DNA from: Legionella feeleii
Lineage (GTDB): Bacteria; Pseudomonadota; Gammaproteobacteria; Legionellales; Legionellaceae
Direction: 5' to 3'
Length of the DNA: 64,000 bases
NCBI RefSeq assembly: GCF_001467625.1
Contig: NZ_LNYB01000081.1
Coordinates: 1-64,000 of the forward strand
Within the stretch, counting starts at the first letter, position 1. Every line of letters begins with the position of its first letter. A program made the translations under genes and the position numbers. This document shows, one piece after another, positions 8,632 to 17,289 of the stretch. Below the pieces are notes generated by a model. The model saw nothing but the letters and a program-made list of their open reading frames with translations, ran no database searches and had not been told where the DNA came from.

Positions 8632-10125
8632 TTAGCGAAAGGCTGGGTCCCAGAAACTACGCAACTTACGACTATGCAATTGTTCTCCACCTCGTTCACG
8701 CATTAATTCCAATGCTCTAATACCAATTTTTAAATGTTGATTGACAGTCTTTTCATAAAAATGGCGGGTTATACCAATTAATTTGATTTCCCCATGCAAA
8801 GGCTTATCCGATACACACAATAAAGTCCCATAGGGAACGCGATAACGAAAACCATTGGTTGCTACTGTCGCACTTTCCATATCCAAGGCAATTGCCCGAC
8901 TCTGATTCAAATGCAACAAAGGAATACGATGATTACGCAACTCCCAATTACGGTCATTGACTGAGGCAACTGTGCCAGTACGCATGATACGCTTCAATTC
9001 ATAGCCATTGAGTTGGGTACAATCAGTAACGGCATCCTGCAATGCCAACTGTACCTCAGCCAAAGAAGGAATCGGCACCCACAAGGGCAGCTCCTCATCC
9101 AAAACATGATCATCACGAACATAGGCATGCGCCAAAACATAATCACCAATTCGTTGTACAGCCGACAAACCAGCACAGTGACCTAGCATCAGCCAGACAT
9201 GCGGACGCAGAACAGCGACATGATCAGTAATTGTTTTTGCATTGGAAGGACCCACACCAATATTAATCAAGGTAATACCAGATCCATCTGCTCGCAATAA
9301 ATGATAGGCAGGCATTTGTGGCTGGCGTAGTGGTGCAATGCCATTTTGCACACGATCAATCAGTGAGTCAGGCAAATTAGTATTCCAGGTCATCACATTA
9401 CCAGGCTCAACAAAAGCCGTGTATTGTTGTCGATAGGCACGCAGATCGGGATCAGGTGTTGCCTGCATTAACTCTCGCCCAATCCGGATAAATTCATCAA
9501 CATAAAACGCATAATTGGTGAACAAGATATAAGACTGAAAAAATTCCGGTGAAGTCGCCGTATAATGCTTCAAGCGATGGAGGGAATAGTCAATGCGAAG
9601 GGCGGAAAAAAGGGCGAGGGGGTCCATACCATCAACTTTTTCGTAAGTTCCGTTAACGATACGATCATCTATTGTAGTCAGATCGGGTACGTCAAATATA
9701 TCGGGTAACTGTTCTATCCTATCTGGTTCGATTAAATCCCGCCCAACATCCAATCCCTCAGGGAAGGCAAAATGTACTGGAATTGCTACCTCACTGAGTC
9801 CAACTGACAAAGGCACATCATGATGAGCAACTAATGCTCTAAATTGGTTAAGTAAATATTCTTTATATAGCAAAGGCCTCGTCAAGGTAGTTTGATAGCA
9901 ACCTGGTCCTGTGACAAAACCAAAGGAATGACGCGCGTCGACATTCGTACGTACTGTTGTCTTAATACGCACAAAAGGGTAATAAGCCCTAACTCGTTTA
10001 GTGAGGTCCTCGCCGTTAACAAAACGCTTGAATGCCTCGCGGAGTAACGCGGTCTGGTTTTCATAAATTTCGCCCACGCGCTCGACCGCTTGCTGTGGAT
10101 CATTATATTGTTTTATTGAAAACAT
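8632..10125 (-). CDS. amn: AMP nucleosidase
   Basis: AMP nucleosidase hydrolyses AMP to adenine and ribose 5-phosphate and so tunes adenylate levels in the cytoplasm. At 497 aa it has the usual length. It shows the N-terminal AMN domain (VRAYYPFVRIKT, GYxT-like segments in the first 170 residues) and a C-terminal nucleoside-phosphorylase fold with GVGPSNAKT, HCAGL and LDMESATVATNGFRYR. The Glu in DMES is the conserved ribose/base-contacting position of the PNP superfamily. It is a monocistronic-looking gene convergent with the upstream orphan pair. Confidence 0.93.
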   Translation of the reverse strand: MFSIKQYNDPQQAVERVGEIYENQTALLREAFKRFVNGEDLTKRVRAYYPFVRIKTTVRTNVDARHSFGFVTGPGCYQTTLTRPLLYKEYLLNQFRALVAHHDVPLSVGLSEVAIPVHFAFPEGLDVGRDLIEPDRIEQLPDIFDVPDLTTIDDRIVNGTYEKVDGMDPLALFSALRIDYSLHRLKHYTATSPEFFQSYILFTNYAFYVDEFIRIGRELMQATPDPDLRAYRQQYTAFVEPGNVMTWNTNLPDSLIDRVQNGIAPLRQPQMPAYHLLRADGSGITLINIGVGPSNAKTITDHVAVLRPHVWLMLGHCAGLSAVQRIGDYVLAHAYVRDDHVLDEELPLWVPIPSLAEVQLALQDAVTDCTQLNGYELKRIMRTGTVASVNDRNWELRNHRIPLLHLNQSRAIALDMESATVATNGFRYRVPYGTLLCVSDKPLHGEIKLIGITRHFYEKTVNQHLKIGIRALELMRERGGEQLHSRKLRSFWDPAFR

Positions 10126-10284
10126 GAATTATCTATAATCCCTAAAGCAAAATAATTCGATAATTTTAGTGTAGCCTCCTTTATACAAAATTGTACTAAA
10201 CTTAGCAGGTGAGATCCTGCAAAAGAAGCAATAGCTTACAGGATAAACAGCTATTCGGACTAAATTGATAGGTTCTATAGGGAA

Positions 10285-11010
10285 ATGAATAAAATAAAGA
10301 AAATGCTATCAATTATTGCGTTGAGCTATTTAATGCAAATTGCTGTTGTTTACGCAACAATTAAAGTCGGGAATCCTGTTTATAGACCCCCTTTTGTGTT
10401 CAATCAGGAAGAAGGATTCGATATTGATTTGATGAAACTTCTCTGCCAGAAAATAAAGGAAGATTGCGAATTCCATTCCATGGAATTCGATAATTTATAT
10501 ATCGCGTTGAATGAAGGAAAACTTGATCTGGCTATCGGTGGAATCACTATATCCCAAGCCAGGAAAGCTACTTATATTTTCAGCTTACCTTATATGGAAA
10601 GCCATGGGCAATTTATAGCTTTAAAGAGCAGCGGCTTGAAATCGATCAGTGATTTAAAAGGAAAAAAAATAGGGGCGGTAAGAGGCTCTGATTATGAAGA
10701 TTTCCTGGTCAATCATTATGGTTTAGAATTCCAAATCGCTTTGTATGAGGGACCTGTTGCTTTAATTGCCAGCCTAAATCAAGGGGATACTGATGCCATA
10801 TTTTCAGATAGTATCTCAATGAAATATTGGCGACAAACCAGTGATGGAGTGCTGGTCAATGTGGGCGACCCGATGCCTGTAGGGAGCGGTTTTGCCATCA
10901 TGGCATTGCCACAAAACGCTGATTTAATTAAATCAATCAATCAACAATTACTAAAAATAGAAAAAGATGGTACCTACATTAAGCTTTATAATAACTATCT
11001 CACCGATTAA
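10285..11010 (+). CDS. periplasmic amino-acid-binding protein (arginine/ArtJ-like)
   Basis: The product is a family-3 extracellular solute-binding protein of 241 aa. A signal peptide covers about residues 1-24 and ends VYA. The family pattern follows: GFDIDLMKLLC near residue 50, AIGGITIS..R..TYIFSLPY at about residues 85-105, and ISDLKGKKIGAVRGSDYE near residue 130. Such proteins deliver polar amino acids, often arginine or lysine, to an ABC importer. No permease or ATPase gene is adjacent, so it either works with a remote transporter or acts alone. AGGGAA precedes the ATG closely. Confidence 0.88.
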   Translation: MNKIKKMLSIIALSYLMQIAVVYATIKVGNPVYRPPFVFNQEEGFDIDLMKLLCQKIKEDCEFHSMEFDNLYIALNEGKLDLAIGGITISQARKATYIFSLPYMESHGQFIALKSSGLKSISDLKGKKIGAVRGSDYEDFLVNHYGLEFQIALYEGPVALIASLNQGDTDAIFSDSISMKYWRQTSDGVLVNVGDPMPVGSGFAIMALPQNADLIKSINQQLLKIEKDGTYIKLYNNYLTD

Positions 11011-11117
11011 AAAATAACCCTCTTCCTCTTTATCCATCCTTAAGGCTATAAGCAAAATTCCAGCCCTACTGCAATTAATATTTTTTTAAGTTTATTAATC
11101 TAAACTAAAACTATCCC

Positions 11118-12470
11118 ATGATTTTTGAGTTCTTGAAAGTGACCATAGCAACATTAAGCAAAACACTGGATGGATTTAATGCTTATATTAAGGGTGGATC
11201 AACTTTTAAAGACTTAAAAGCACGTATGAAATTTTACGATAACAAGCTTGTAAAGCTAAATACGGATTTTCATACCATCACCATTTCAGATTCAGAGGAA
11301 GATAGTTCCCCTGAATATAAGGAAATCATCAAAAAACTAAAGGCACTGCTAACAAACCTGAATATACCGCAAAGTCACTGGGACAGGTATTTAAAATCAA
11401 GTTTGACCGTTTACGATTTCTTTGCTGAATTAAAAAAAGAAAAAAATATGCTCCAGGCCGGAGATATTCTCGATTTGATTGATGAAAAGACTGCCTATGG
11501 GAAAATGGAGCTTGCTGTAGGCGGAGCCTTGATACTTTCAATATTAGCCAATTTATATATGACTCCCGTCATGGCTGGCACCATAGACGTCATAAAAGGA
11601 TTCCTGGCGTCAGCGACCGGGATACCCATTCTTGGTGCAGTTTATACTGGTTTTGCCGCCGTCTACGCAATGTATCAAAATCATTTTGATAAGAAACGAT
11701 CCCTCTTTAACCGCATCCGTGATAATGCGTTCCTATTCACTAATACAGCAATTAACATCGCTGCCTACGCGATTTGGATAGCTTCTGCAACGGTTATGTC
11801 ACCGATTGTAGCCAGTTTATTCGTAGCTGCTTCTGCTGTAGATGTGTTTAAAGAAATGTTTGCTGCAGCACAAAATTATCTTGAATACAAAAACAGCCCT
11901 CCTATTGTCGGCAATGATTTACAAGCCGAACAAGAACTTTTGCGCCGTGAATCGAATTATATAAAACACCGAAACGCAGCAATCGTTAACCTTGTAGCTG
12001 CTGTTGTCCTGGTAGGTATTATGGCTGCCTGGTGTTTTGTACCAGGGGGGATTTTTGTAACACTTGCCGCAGTGGCCGCCATTGTGACTGTCTATGCTGT
12101 TAAGACTGCTATTCTTAAATACAATGAATCGACTATGCGTGACCGCTTGCAAACTGGTTTAAAAACCTTAGAAGAAACCCATGAGGAAAAAGCAGAAGTT
12201 GAGGCTGGCAACGATCTTGACATGAGCCCTCATCATGAAATCAGTACTGGCTTAACTCAGGTTTTAACTCACACTGTAGATTCAACACTAACTACTGTTA
12301 CAGTCTCGAGAAGTGATAATAATGAAGAGCCTTCCAAATTGCACGTCAGTGGAGGAGCATCATTTTTCAATCATGAACATGGGCACCATGAAACCACCAC
12401 ACCGGCCTCTGATGTAAAATCAAAAAAGGATGGAGCGATTCCACCCTCTTCTATTCCCACCACTAATTAA
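11118..12470 (+). CDS. multi-pass membrane orphan, candidate Dot/Icm substrate, 450 aa
   Basis: I do not recognise the family. Residues 1-120 are soluble, helical and Lys/Glu-rich with an acidic patch (SDSEEDSS). Four or five hydrophobic segments follow between about residues 133 and 330, in two pairs separated by a charged linker (LQAEQELLRRESNYIKHR). The last 110 residues are polar, rich in Thr, His and Glu. There is no cleavable signal peptide. A large central hydrophobic region with a polar tail resembles effectors that insert in host membranes; that is inference. The stop is 142 bp from the convergent rtcB. Confidence 0.6.
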   Translation: MIFEFLKVTIATLSKTLDGFNAYIKGGSTFKDLKARMKFYDNKLVKLNTDFHTITISDSEEDSSPEYKEIIKKLKALLTNLNIPQSHWDRYLKSSLTVYDFFAELKKEKNMLQAGDILDLIDEKTAYGKMELAVGGALILSILANLYMTPVMAGTIDVIKGFLASATGIPILGAVYTGFAAVYAMYQNHFDKKRSLFNRIRDNAFLFTNTAINIAAYAIWIASATVMSPIVASLFVAASAVDVFKEMFAAAQNYLEYKNSPPIVGNDLQAEQELLRRESNYIKHRNAAIVNLVAAVVLVGIMAAWCFVPGGIFVTLAAVAAIVTVYAVKTAILKYNESTMRDRLQTGLKTLEETHEEKAEVEAGNDLDMSPHHEISTGLTQVLTHTVDSTLTTVTVSRSDNNEEPSKLHVSGGASFFNHEHGHHETTTPASDVKSKKDGAIPPSSIPTTN

Positions 12471-12612
12471 TAGATTTCTTTTGAAATCCCTACTGCCATG
12501 GAGAATTGTTTCGTCGAGACGCTACGGTGCTGGAATCCTCCTATCTGACGTGCAAGCTGCCGGTTCGAAAGCACTTCAAACTACCCTCTTAAGGGGTGAT
12601 TTCATTAATTTT

Positions 12613-14034
12613 TTATCCTTTTACGCAGGCCAATGGCTTTAAAAAAGCGACTCTCCTGGCCAAACCGGCAAATTCTGTTGCTTCAACGACTTTATCAACA
12701 TCCTTATAAGCACCTGGTGCTTCTTCAGCAACCCCACGCATCGAATGACTCCGGATATAAATACTTTGTCGTGCCAGTTCATGAATTAACGCTTTTCCCT
12801 GCCATTGTTTCAGTGCTTGCCTGCGGCTCATCTGGCGCCCGGCACCGTGGCAAGCGGAAGCAAAAGCATGATTTAAATCCTCGGCATTACCGGCCAAGAT
12901 GTAAGAACCTGTTCCCATACTGCCGCCGATACAAACCGGCTGCCCCACCTCATTATAACGTTTGGGTAAAGAGGGGTGTCTTGGTCCAAATGCCCTGGTT
13001 GCTCCTTTACGGTGGATGTAAATTTCTTTTTTTCTCCCTTTAACCAAATGGGTTTCCCGTTTACACGTGTTATGTGACACATCAAACAAGGTTTCAAGGC
13101 GAGCATCTGCCAAAATATTGCTAAAGGCATCGCGCGTTAAATGGGTAATAATTTGGCGGTTAGCAAGCGCACAATTCACACCACAAACCATGGCACCAAG
13201 ATATCGTTGACCTTCCGCCGATAAGATAGGGGCACAAGCCAGTTCTCGATCGGGTAACTTAATCCCCAATCCTTTAGCTGCCTTGGCAAGAGAAATCAGA
13301 TAATCCGAGCCAATTTGATGTCCCAAACCTCGTGATCCACAATGGATGGCAACAATAATTTGATTCTCAGCTAGACCGAAGGCTTTGGCTGCAAGTTCAT
13401 CATAAATTTTTTTAACCACCTGAATTTCCAGATAGTGATTACCAAAGCCCAGAGTTCCCATTTCCTTTAATTGGCGTTTTTTGGCCAATTCAGAAACACT
13501 CTCAGGATGAGCCCCTGCCATTATTCCTTTTTCTTCAATGTAATCCAAATCGTCGTGAAAACCATAACCTTGATCGACTGCCCACTTTGCCCCTCCACGC
13601 ATCACGTTATGGAGTTCTAAAATAGATAAAGAAATCTTTCCCTGAGAACCCACGCCAGAAGGAACAGAAACAAACAGCTGCTCAGCCAAATCCTCTATAT
13701 AAGGAAGAATATCATTGATAAAAAGATTGCTGCGTAAACAGCGTATACCACAAGAAATATCGAAACCAACACCACCTGCAGAGATAATGCCACCCTCATC
13801 GGCATCAAAAGCAGCGACGCCACCGATCGGAAAACCATAACCCCAATGCGCGTCAGGCATTGTCATGGCAGCCCCTACCAAACCAGGCAGACTCGCCACA
13901 TTCATGATTTGTTGCCGGACTTTTTCATCCATTGCGACAATAAGCTCCCTGGAACCAAACATCATCACTGAATCGGGTTTTTCCAGGGGAACCCAGCGGT
14001 ACTCATCGATTTGCTTTAATCCCTTTATATCCAT
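12613..14034 (-). CDS. rtcB: RNA-splicing ligase RtcB
   Basis: RtcB joins 2',3'-cyclic phosphate or 3'-phosphate RNA ends to 5'-OH ends using GTP and Mn2+, and repairs cleaved tRNA and rRNA. The 473-aa protein carries the family motifs in order: MPDAHWGYG, GGVGFDISCG (metal ligands), FGNHYLEIQ, HCGSRGLGHQ, IHRKGATRAFGP, GSMGTGSYI and CHGAGRQMSR. His396 in the HGAGR motif corresponds to the guanylylated His of the family. It follows the archease gene by 29 bp. Archease accelerates RtcB guanylylation, so the two form a functional pair. Confidence 0.95.
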   Translation of the reverse strand: MDIKGLKQIDEYRWVPLEKPDSVMMFGSRELIVAMDEKVRQQIMNVASLPGLVGAAMTMPDAHWGYGFPIGGVAAFDADEGGIISAGGVGFDISCGIRCLRSNLFINDILPYIEDLAEQLFVSVPSGVGSQGKISLSILELHNVMRGGAKWAVDQGYGFHDDLDYIEEKGIMAGAHPESVSELAKKRQLKEMGTLGFGNHYLEIQVVKKIYDELAAKAFGLAENQIIVAIHCGSRGLGHQIGSDYLISLAKAAKGLGIKLPDRELACAPILSAEGQRYLGAMVCGVNCALANRQIITHLTRDAFSNILADARLETLFDVSHNTCKRETHLVKGRKKEIYIHRKGATRAFGPRHPSLPKRYNEVGQPVCIGGSMGTGSYILAGNAEDLNHAFASACHGAGRQMSRRQALKQWQGKALIHELARQSIYIRSHSMRGVAEEAPGAYKDVDKVVEATEFAGLARRVAFLKPLACVKG

Positions 14035-14063
14035 CTCACTTGTTATCCTTCACCTGGCCAGAC

Positions 14064-14477
14064 TTAAACATCAACAACACATTTAGCCTGCCACAAATCG
14101 TCTTTTTGTTTTACTGATAATAGGGTCAAGGTAGCGCCTTTCACTTCAATGCCGCGCTCAATCCCTGCATGCCAACTTTCTCCTCGCGCTTTACCTTGCC
14201 AGAAAAAGCCGGTTTTCTTGAGTTCAAATTCTGCCAATATTAAATTATTAGCCTGTGCTTGGCCAATGAGCAAATTGAGCCAGGTCACAAAAGCCAATTC
14301 AATGTCTTCTTCTGTAAATTCAACATTGATTTCATGGCTTGGATGTACAGCGGATAAATCAGCCATTAAAGCAAACATGGCTTTTGCAGCATCAGCAAAA
14401 CAAGCTTCCATTGAAGTCCCATAGCCTATAATGCCTACATCAGCGTCATGCTCAAAATAATTGTCCTTCCTTGACAT
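14064..14477 (-). CDS. archease
   Basis: Archease is a small cofactor that promotes guanylylation of RtcB and allows multiple turnover. The 137-aa protein shows the typical start, HDADVGIIGYG, followed by SMEACFADAAKAMFALM, a central WLNLLIGQAQ helix and the final VKGATLTLLSVK strand. The acidic metal-binding positions near the N-terminus (Asp in HDADVG) are present. AAGGATAATC precedes the ATG. It lies 29 bp upstream of rtcB and only 10 bp downstream of the licA-like gene, so all three are probably co-transcribed. Confidence 0.93.
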   Translation of the reverse strand: MSRKDNYFEHDADVGIIGYGTSMEACFADAAKAMFALMADLSAVHPSHEINVEFTEEDIELAFVTWLNLLIGQAQANNLILAEFELKKTGFFWQGKARGESWHAGIERGIEVKGATLTLLSVKQKDDLWQAKCVVDV

Positions 14478-14487
14478 GATTATCCTT

Positions 14488-15654
14488 CTAAAAAGGGCGA
14501 TTGCTATTAAACGATGAATCTAAAGTATCTGCTTCGATAAACTTTATAGCCCATGCAAAGTCTTCGGAAGCTAAAAAAACTTTGGTTTTCTCGTAACAGG
14601 ATTGAGCCAAATCCTGATACGCTTTGAGCTCACAGACATCCGTCTTATTCGCTATTTGTGTCCATGACCAAAGCGTAATCCACCACTCTACCACTGGCTT
14701 ATACATTGCGCACCAAGCCAGGATTGCATCATTCAGGTCAGCAAAATAGGCGGCAAGTAATAATGTTTCCTGTTTTTCATCATATTTGGCATTGGATACA
14801 AAATAAACCACATCCATAAGGCCATCATTATTGCCGGAATACTCCCAGTCAATTAATTTCAAACCCGCCTGTAAACCGGAGAACGATGGAATCTCTGCAT
14901 TTTCTACCCATAGAAAATTACTGGGTGTCGGATCATTGTGGCAGGGAACCATCTTGATGCGATATTGTCTGAATAAAGACTCTATCTTGACCATTATCCC
15001 GCCAATAGCATCAATATCCATAGGTAAAACAACCTGACCACCGGCGATTAATTTTTTTAATAACTCGGTATTACGAGAAAATACATCAATGGTATTCTGA
15101 AAAGCATCTGATTGGTGTAATCGTTTTAAAGTCAAGCCAATTGCTTGAATGACTTGTGGATTTGCCAACAGTTTGTTATTCAATGGCTGACTATTTTCAA
15201 GATAACGGGTTAATTGCAAACCGCCTTCTTCATCAAAAAAATCAATATCAACATTCAGGCATAAATCAGTTGCCTGCTTGGCATTATGGGCTTCATCCTG
15301 GCGTTTGATAAAAGCAGAAGAGCCTTTGCCAGCAATGCGTAAAGCCCATTTATAGGTCTCTACTTTGGCTTTACGATTGACTACATCGAGCTCTACCAGG
15401 GAGGTACCATTGGTCATCCCTCCAGAGAGAGGTTTGCTTATTATTCTCGGTAAACGATGGTCACACAGTTGCGGAATACGCTGCATGGTAGGTAACAAGG
15501 CCAGAGTATGCTCTGTGGTTTTGATCACTGATCGCCACTCTTTGCTCACCAAGGTTAAGTTTTGCCTTTCTTTGGGTTTTAAAAAGCTGAGTATATAGAC
15601 ACATAAGCCCTCATCCAGAGGCAAACTATCACCACCAAAAAACCTTAATTTCAT
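14488..15654 (-). CDS. licA: F-box plus choline-kinase-like effector (LicA type)
   Basis: Residues 11-45 form an F-box (LPLDEGLCVYILSFL, then the VSKEW turn), the eukaryotic SKP1-binding motif of SCF ubiquitin ligases. The rest is a LicA/choline-kinase-like fold: SGGMTNGTS loop near residue 78, Brenner motif HNDPTPSN with Asp241 as the expected catalytic base, and IDWEYSG with Asp269 as the Mg2+ ligand. L. pneumophila LicA is a described F-box-containing translocated substrate with this architecture, so I use that symbol. The start at 15654 is chosen for its GGAGAGCG site. It sits 10 bp before archease, in an otherwise tRNA-related gene run. Confidence 0.85.
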   Translation of the reverse strand: MKLRFFGGDSLPLDEGLCVYILSFLKPKERQNLTLVSKEWRSVIKTTEHTLALLPTMQRIPQLCDHRLPRIISKPLSGGMTNGTSLVELDVVNRKAKVETYKWALRIAGKGSSAFIKRQDEAHNAKQATDLCLNVDIDFFDEEGGLQLTRYLENSQPLNNKLLANPQVIQAIGLTLKRLHQSDAFQNTIDVFSRNTELLKKLIAGGQVVLPMDIDAIGGIMVKIESLFRQYRIKMVPCHNDPTPSNFLWVENAEIPSFSGLQAGLKLIDWEYSGNNDGLMDVVYFVSNAKYDEKQETLLLAAYFADLNDAILAWCAMYKPVVEWWITLWSWTQIANKTDVCELKAYQDLAQSCYEKTKVFLASEDFAWAIKFIEADTLDSSFNSNRPF

Positions 15655-15690
15655 GTAACGCTCTCCACGCCTAATGTGCATGTCTCTTTA

Positions 15691-16314
15691 TTAACCAGGC
15701 GCGTTAACCATAGCCTTTGACTTGCTACGTAAAATTAATTTCAGAATCAAACCATACAACGGCACAAACGAAATTAGACTGATTAGCAATTTAAAAATCA
15801 AATCAACCGTAGCAATTTCAAGCCAATGGGTACTTAAAAAGACATTGCCACTCTGATAAAAAGCAATAAAGAAGAAACAATAGGTATCAAACAGATTACC
15901 GAAAATAGTCGATACTGCAGGTGCAACCCACCATTTTGCCTGCTGGCGCAAGCGCTGAAAAACTTTGATATCCAGCAGCTGGCCTGCCACATAGGCGCAA
16001 AAACTGGCGAACGCGATACGCAAAACCAAATTATTGTAGGCTAATAAAACACCATGTGCATACCAATTCGAAATCAAATAGGAAGATAGAAGTCCCGGTA
16101 TCATGGCCGCAAAAATTGTCTTTCTCGCGCTCTCTGGCCCTAATAATCGTGTGGTTAAATCAGTAAGAATAAAAATCAAAGGGTAACTAAAGGCCCCCCA
16201 GGTCGTCCGGAATCCCCAGAGTACAAAAGGATACTGAACCAAGGTATTACTTAAACAAATAATAACAACGTGAGCTAATACCAACCAATTATTTTTGCCA
16301 GGATTAGAAGCCAT
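15691..16314 (-). CDS. yhhQ: queuosine precursor transporter YhhQ
   Basis: YhhQ family proteins import 7-cyano- or 7-aminomethyl-7-deazaguanine for salvage synthesis of queuosine in tRNA. The 207-aa protein has about six membrane helices and the family hallmark FSYPLIFILTDLTTR near residue 40, then a Gly/Leu-rich helix and a C-terminal cluster of charged residues. The gene is 36 bp upstream of the licA-like gene, on the same strand, and heads the yhhQ-licA-archease-rtcB run. No queuosine synthesis genes are visible in the window. Confidence 0.92.
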   Translation of the reverse strand: MASNPGKNNWLVLAHVVIICLSNTLVQYPFVLWGFRTTWGAFSYPLIFILTDLTTRLLGPESARKTIFAAMIPGLLSSYLISNWYAHGVLLAYNNLVLRIAFASFCAYVAGQLLDIKVFQRLRQQAKWWVAPAVSTIFGNLFDTYCFFFIAFYQSGNVFLSTHWLEIATVDLIFKLLISLISFVPLYGLILKLILRSKSKAMVNAPG

Positions 16315-16490
16315 AATAGTCTGTTTAAAAATAGTTCATTATGCCATCGTTAAGCTAACCATTTCAATCCGTCTTCTCCTGTCTAATGATTTTTACAATA
16401 CTTAACAATTTTGTTACAATTTCCCCCTCAGCTAATACGACTTATGCTGATAAAAAATGGACCAACTTTTGATTAGATTAAGGAAAATAT

Positions 16491-16922
16491 ATGCCCGGTT
16501 TTTTTGACAACCTCCGAAATTGGGTCGCTATGCGCGCTCCCTATACCTCTACCGCTGGGCACCGCAATGCACAGCGTACGAATGCAGTGACTCAAATCGC
16601 TGGCCAAGGGTTGGAGTCTTTAAATAGTACAGCGGTCATTCCGACTAAATTTGCTCAATTTTTAACCTCTGGTTATGCCTTGTTTCGCCATGATACGCAT
16701 GTCAGTGAAAAACTAATCCACACCATTCAACTTCTGCTGGCTGGTGCGCATACTGGCTTAGCGATTGCTCTACTCTTTCAAGAAGGTGATTGCGACGAAT
16801 TGACCTCTAACGTTTGTAAAGCAGTTACTCTCTGCGAATTTTTATATCAAGGCACCTTAATCGTAGGCTGGGTACCCAGTGAGTTATCCAAAGATCCGCC
16901 CCCTGCTCCCGCGCCTGTCTAG
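16491..16922 (+). CDS. hypothetical protein, 143 aa
   Basis: The family is not recognised. The start is supported by AAGGAAAATAT before the ATG. Residues 85-105 form one hydrophobic helix (LLLAGAHTGLAIALLF), followed by four Cys/acidic positions (EGDCDELTSNVCKAVTLC) and a Pro-rich end (PPPAPAPV). It may be a small membrane-associated protein. It is divergent from yhhQ; the 176-bp gap must contain promoters for both. Confidence 0.6.
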   Translation: MPGFFDNLRNWVAMRAPYTSTAGHRNAQRTNAVTQIAGQGLESLNSTAVIPTKFAQFLTSGYALFRHDTHVSEKLIHTIQLLLAGAHTGLAIALLFQEGDCDELTSNVCKAVTLCEFLYQGTLIVGWVPSELSKDPPPAPAPV

Positions 16923-16948
16923 ACAAGGATAGCTACAGTTTTGCCAAG

Positions 16949-16973
16949 GCATGTTGACTATTTGTCAACATGC
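16949..16973. repeat. 10-bp perfect inverted repeat, loop 5
   Basis: GCATGTTGAC and its exact complement flank TATTT just downstream of the preceding gene. No T-run follows on the + strand, so it may be a terminator of weak type, an mRNA-stabilising hairpin or a protein-binding dyad. Confidence 0.45.
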
Positions 16974-17289
16974 CCCTAACGTCTTGCCAGGAGACTCAAA
17001 ATCAACGATTAATTCCTGCCACCAAACTTGGGTGAGCAAACATAACATCACGCAACCGGTATTGGGCAACCGATAGCTAGACTCATTTATTGGCAAGGAA
17101 CGACCATACTCAAGACAGTCTTCACTATATTTGCTGTTTTTTTATGCTATTAAATGCAATTTTGCTGATAAAATAGTCACTGCGGTTATTTTGACCGCTA
17201 AATGAATGCTATTCCATTAAGGCAGGCTAAGAAATTACCATTCTGTCTGCTAATCTTTAAATCGAACCATTTTAAGGGGATTTCCTTTT
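16974..17289. other. gene-free stretch
   Basis: No convincing ORF or RNA gene is seen. The AAGGGG motif at about 17274-17279 lies some 10 bases before the next ATG and probably serves as its ribosome-binding site. The rest presumably holds that gene's promoter. Confidence 0.4.
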
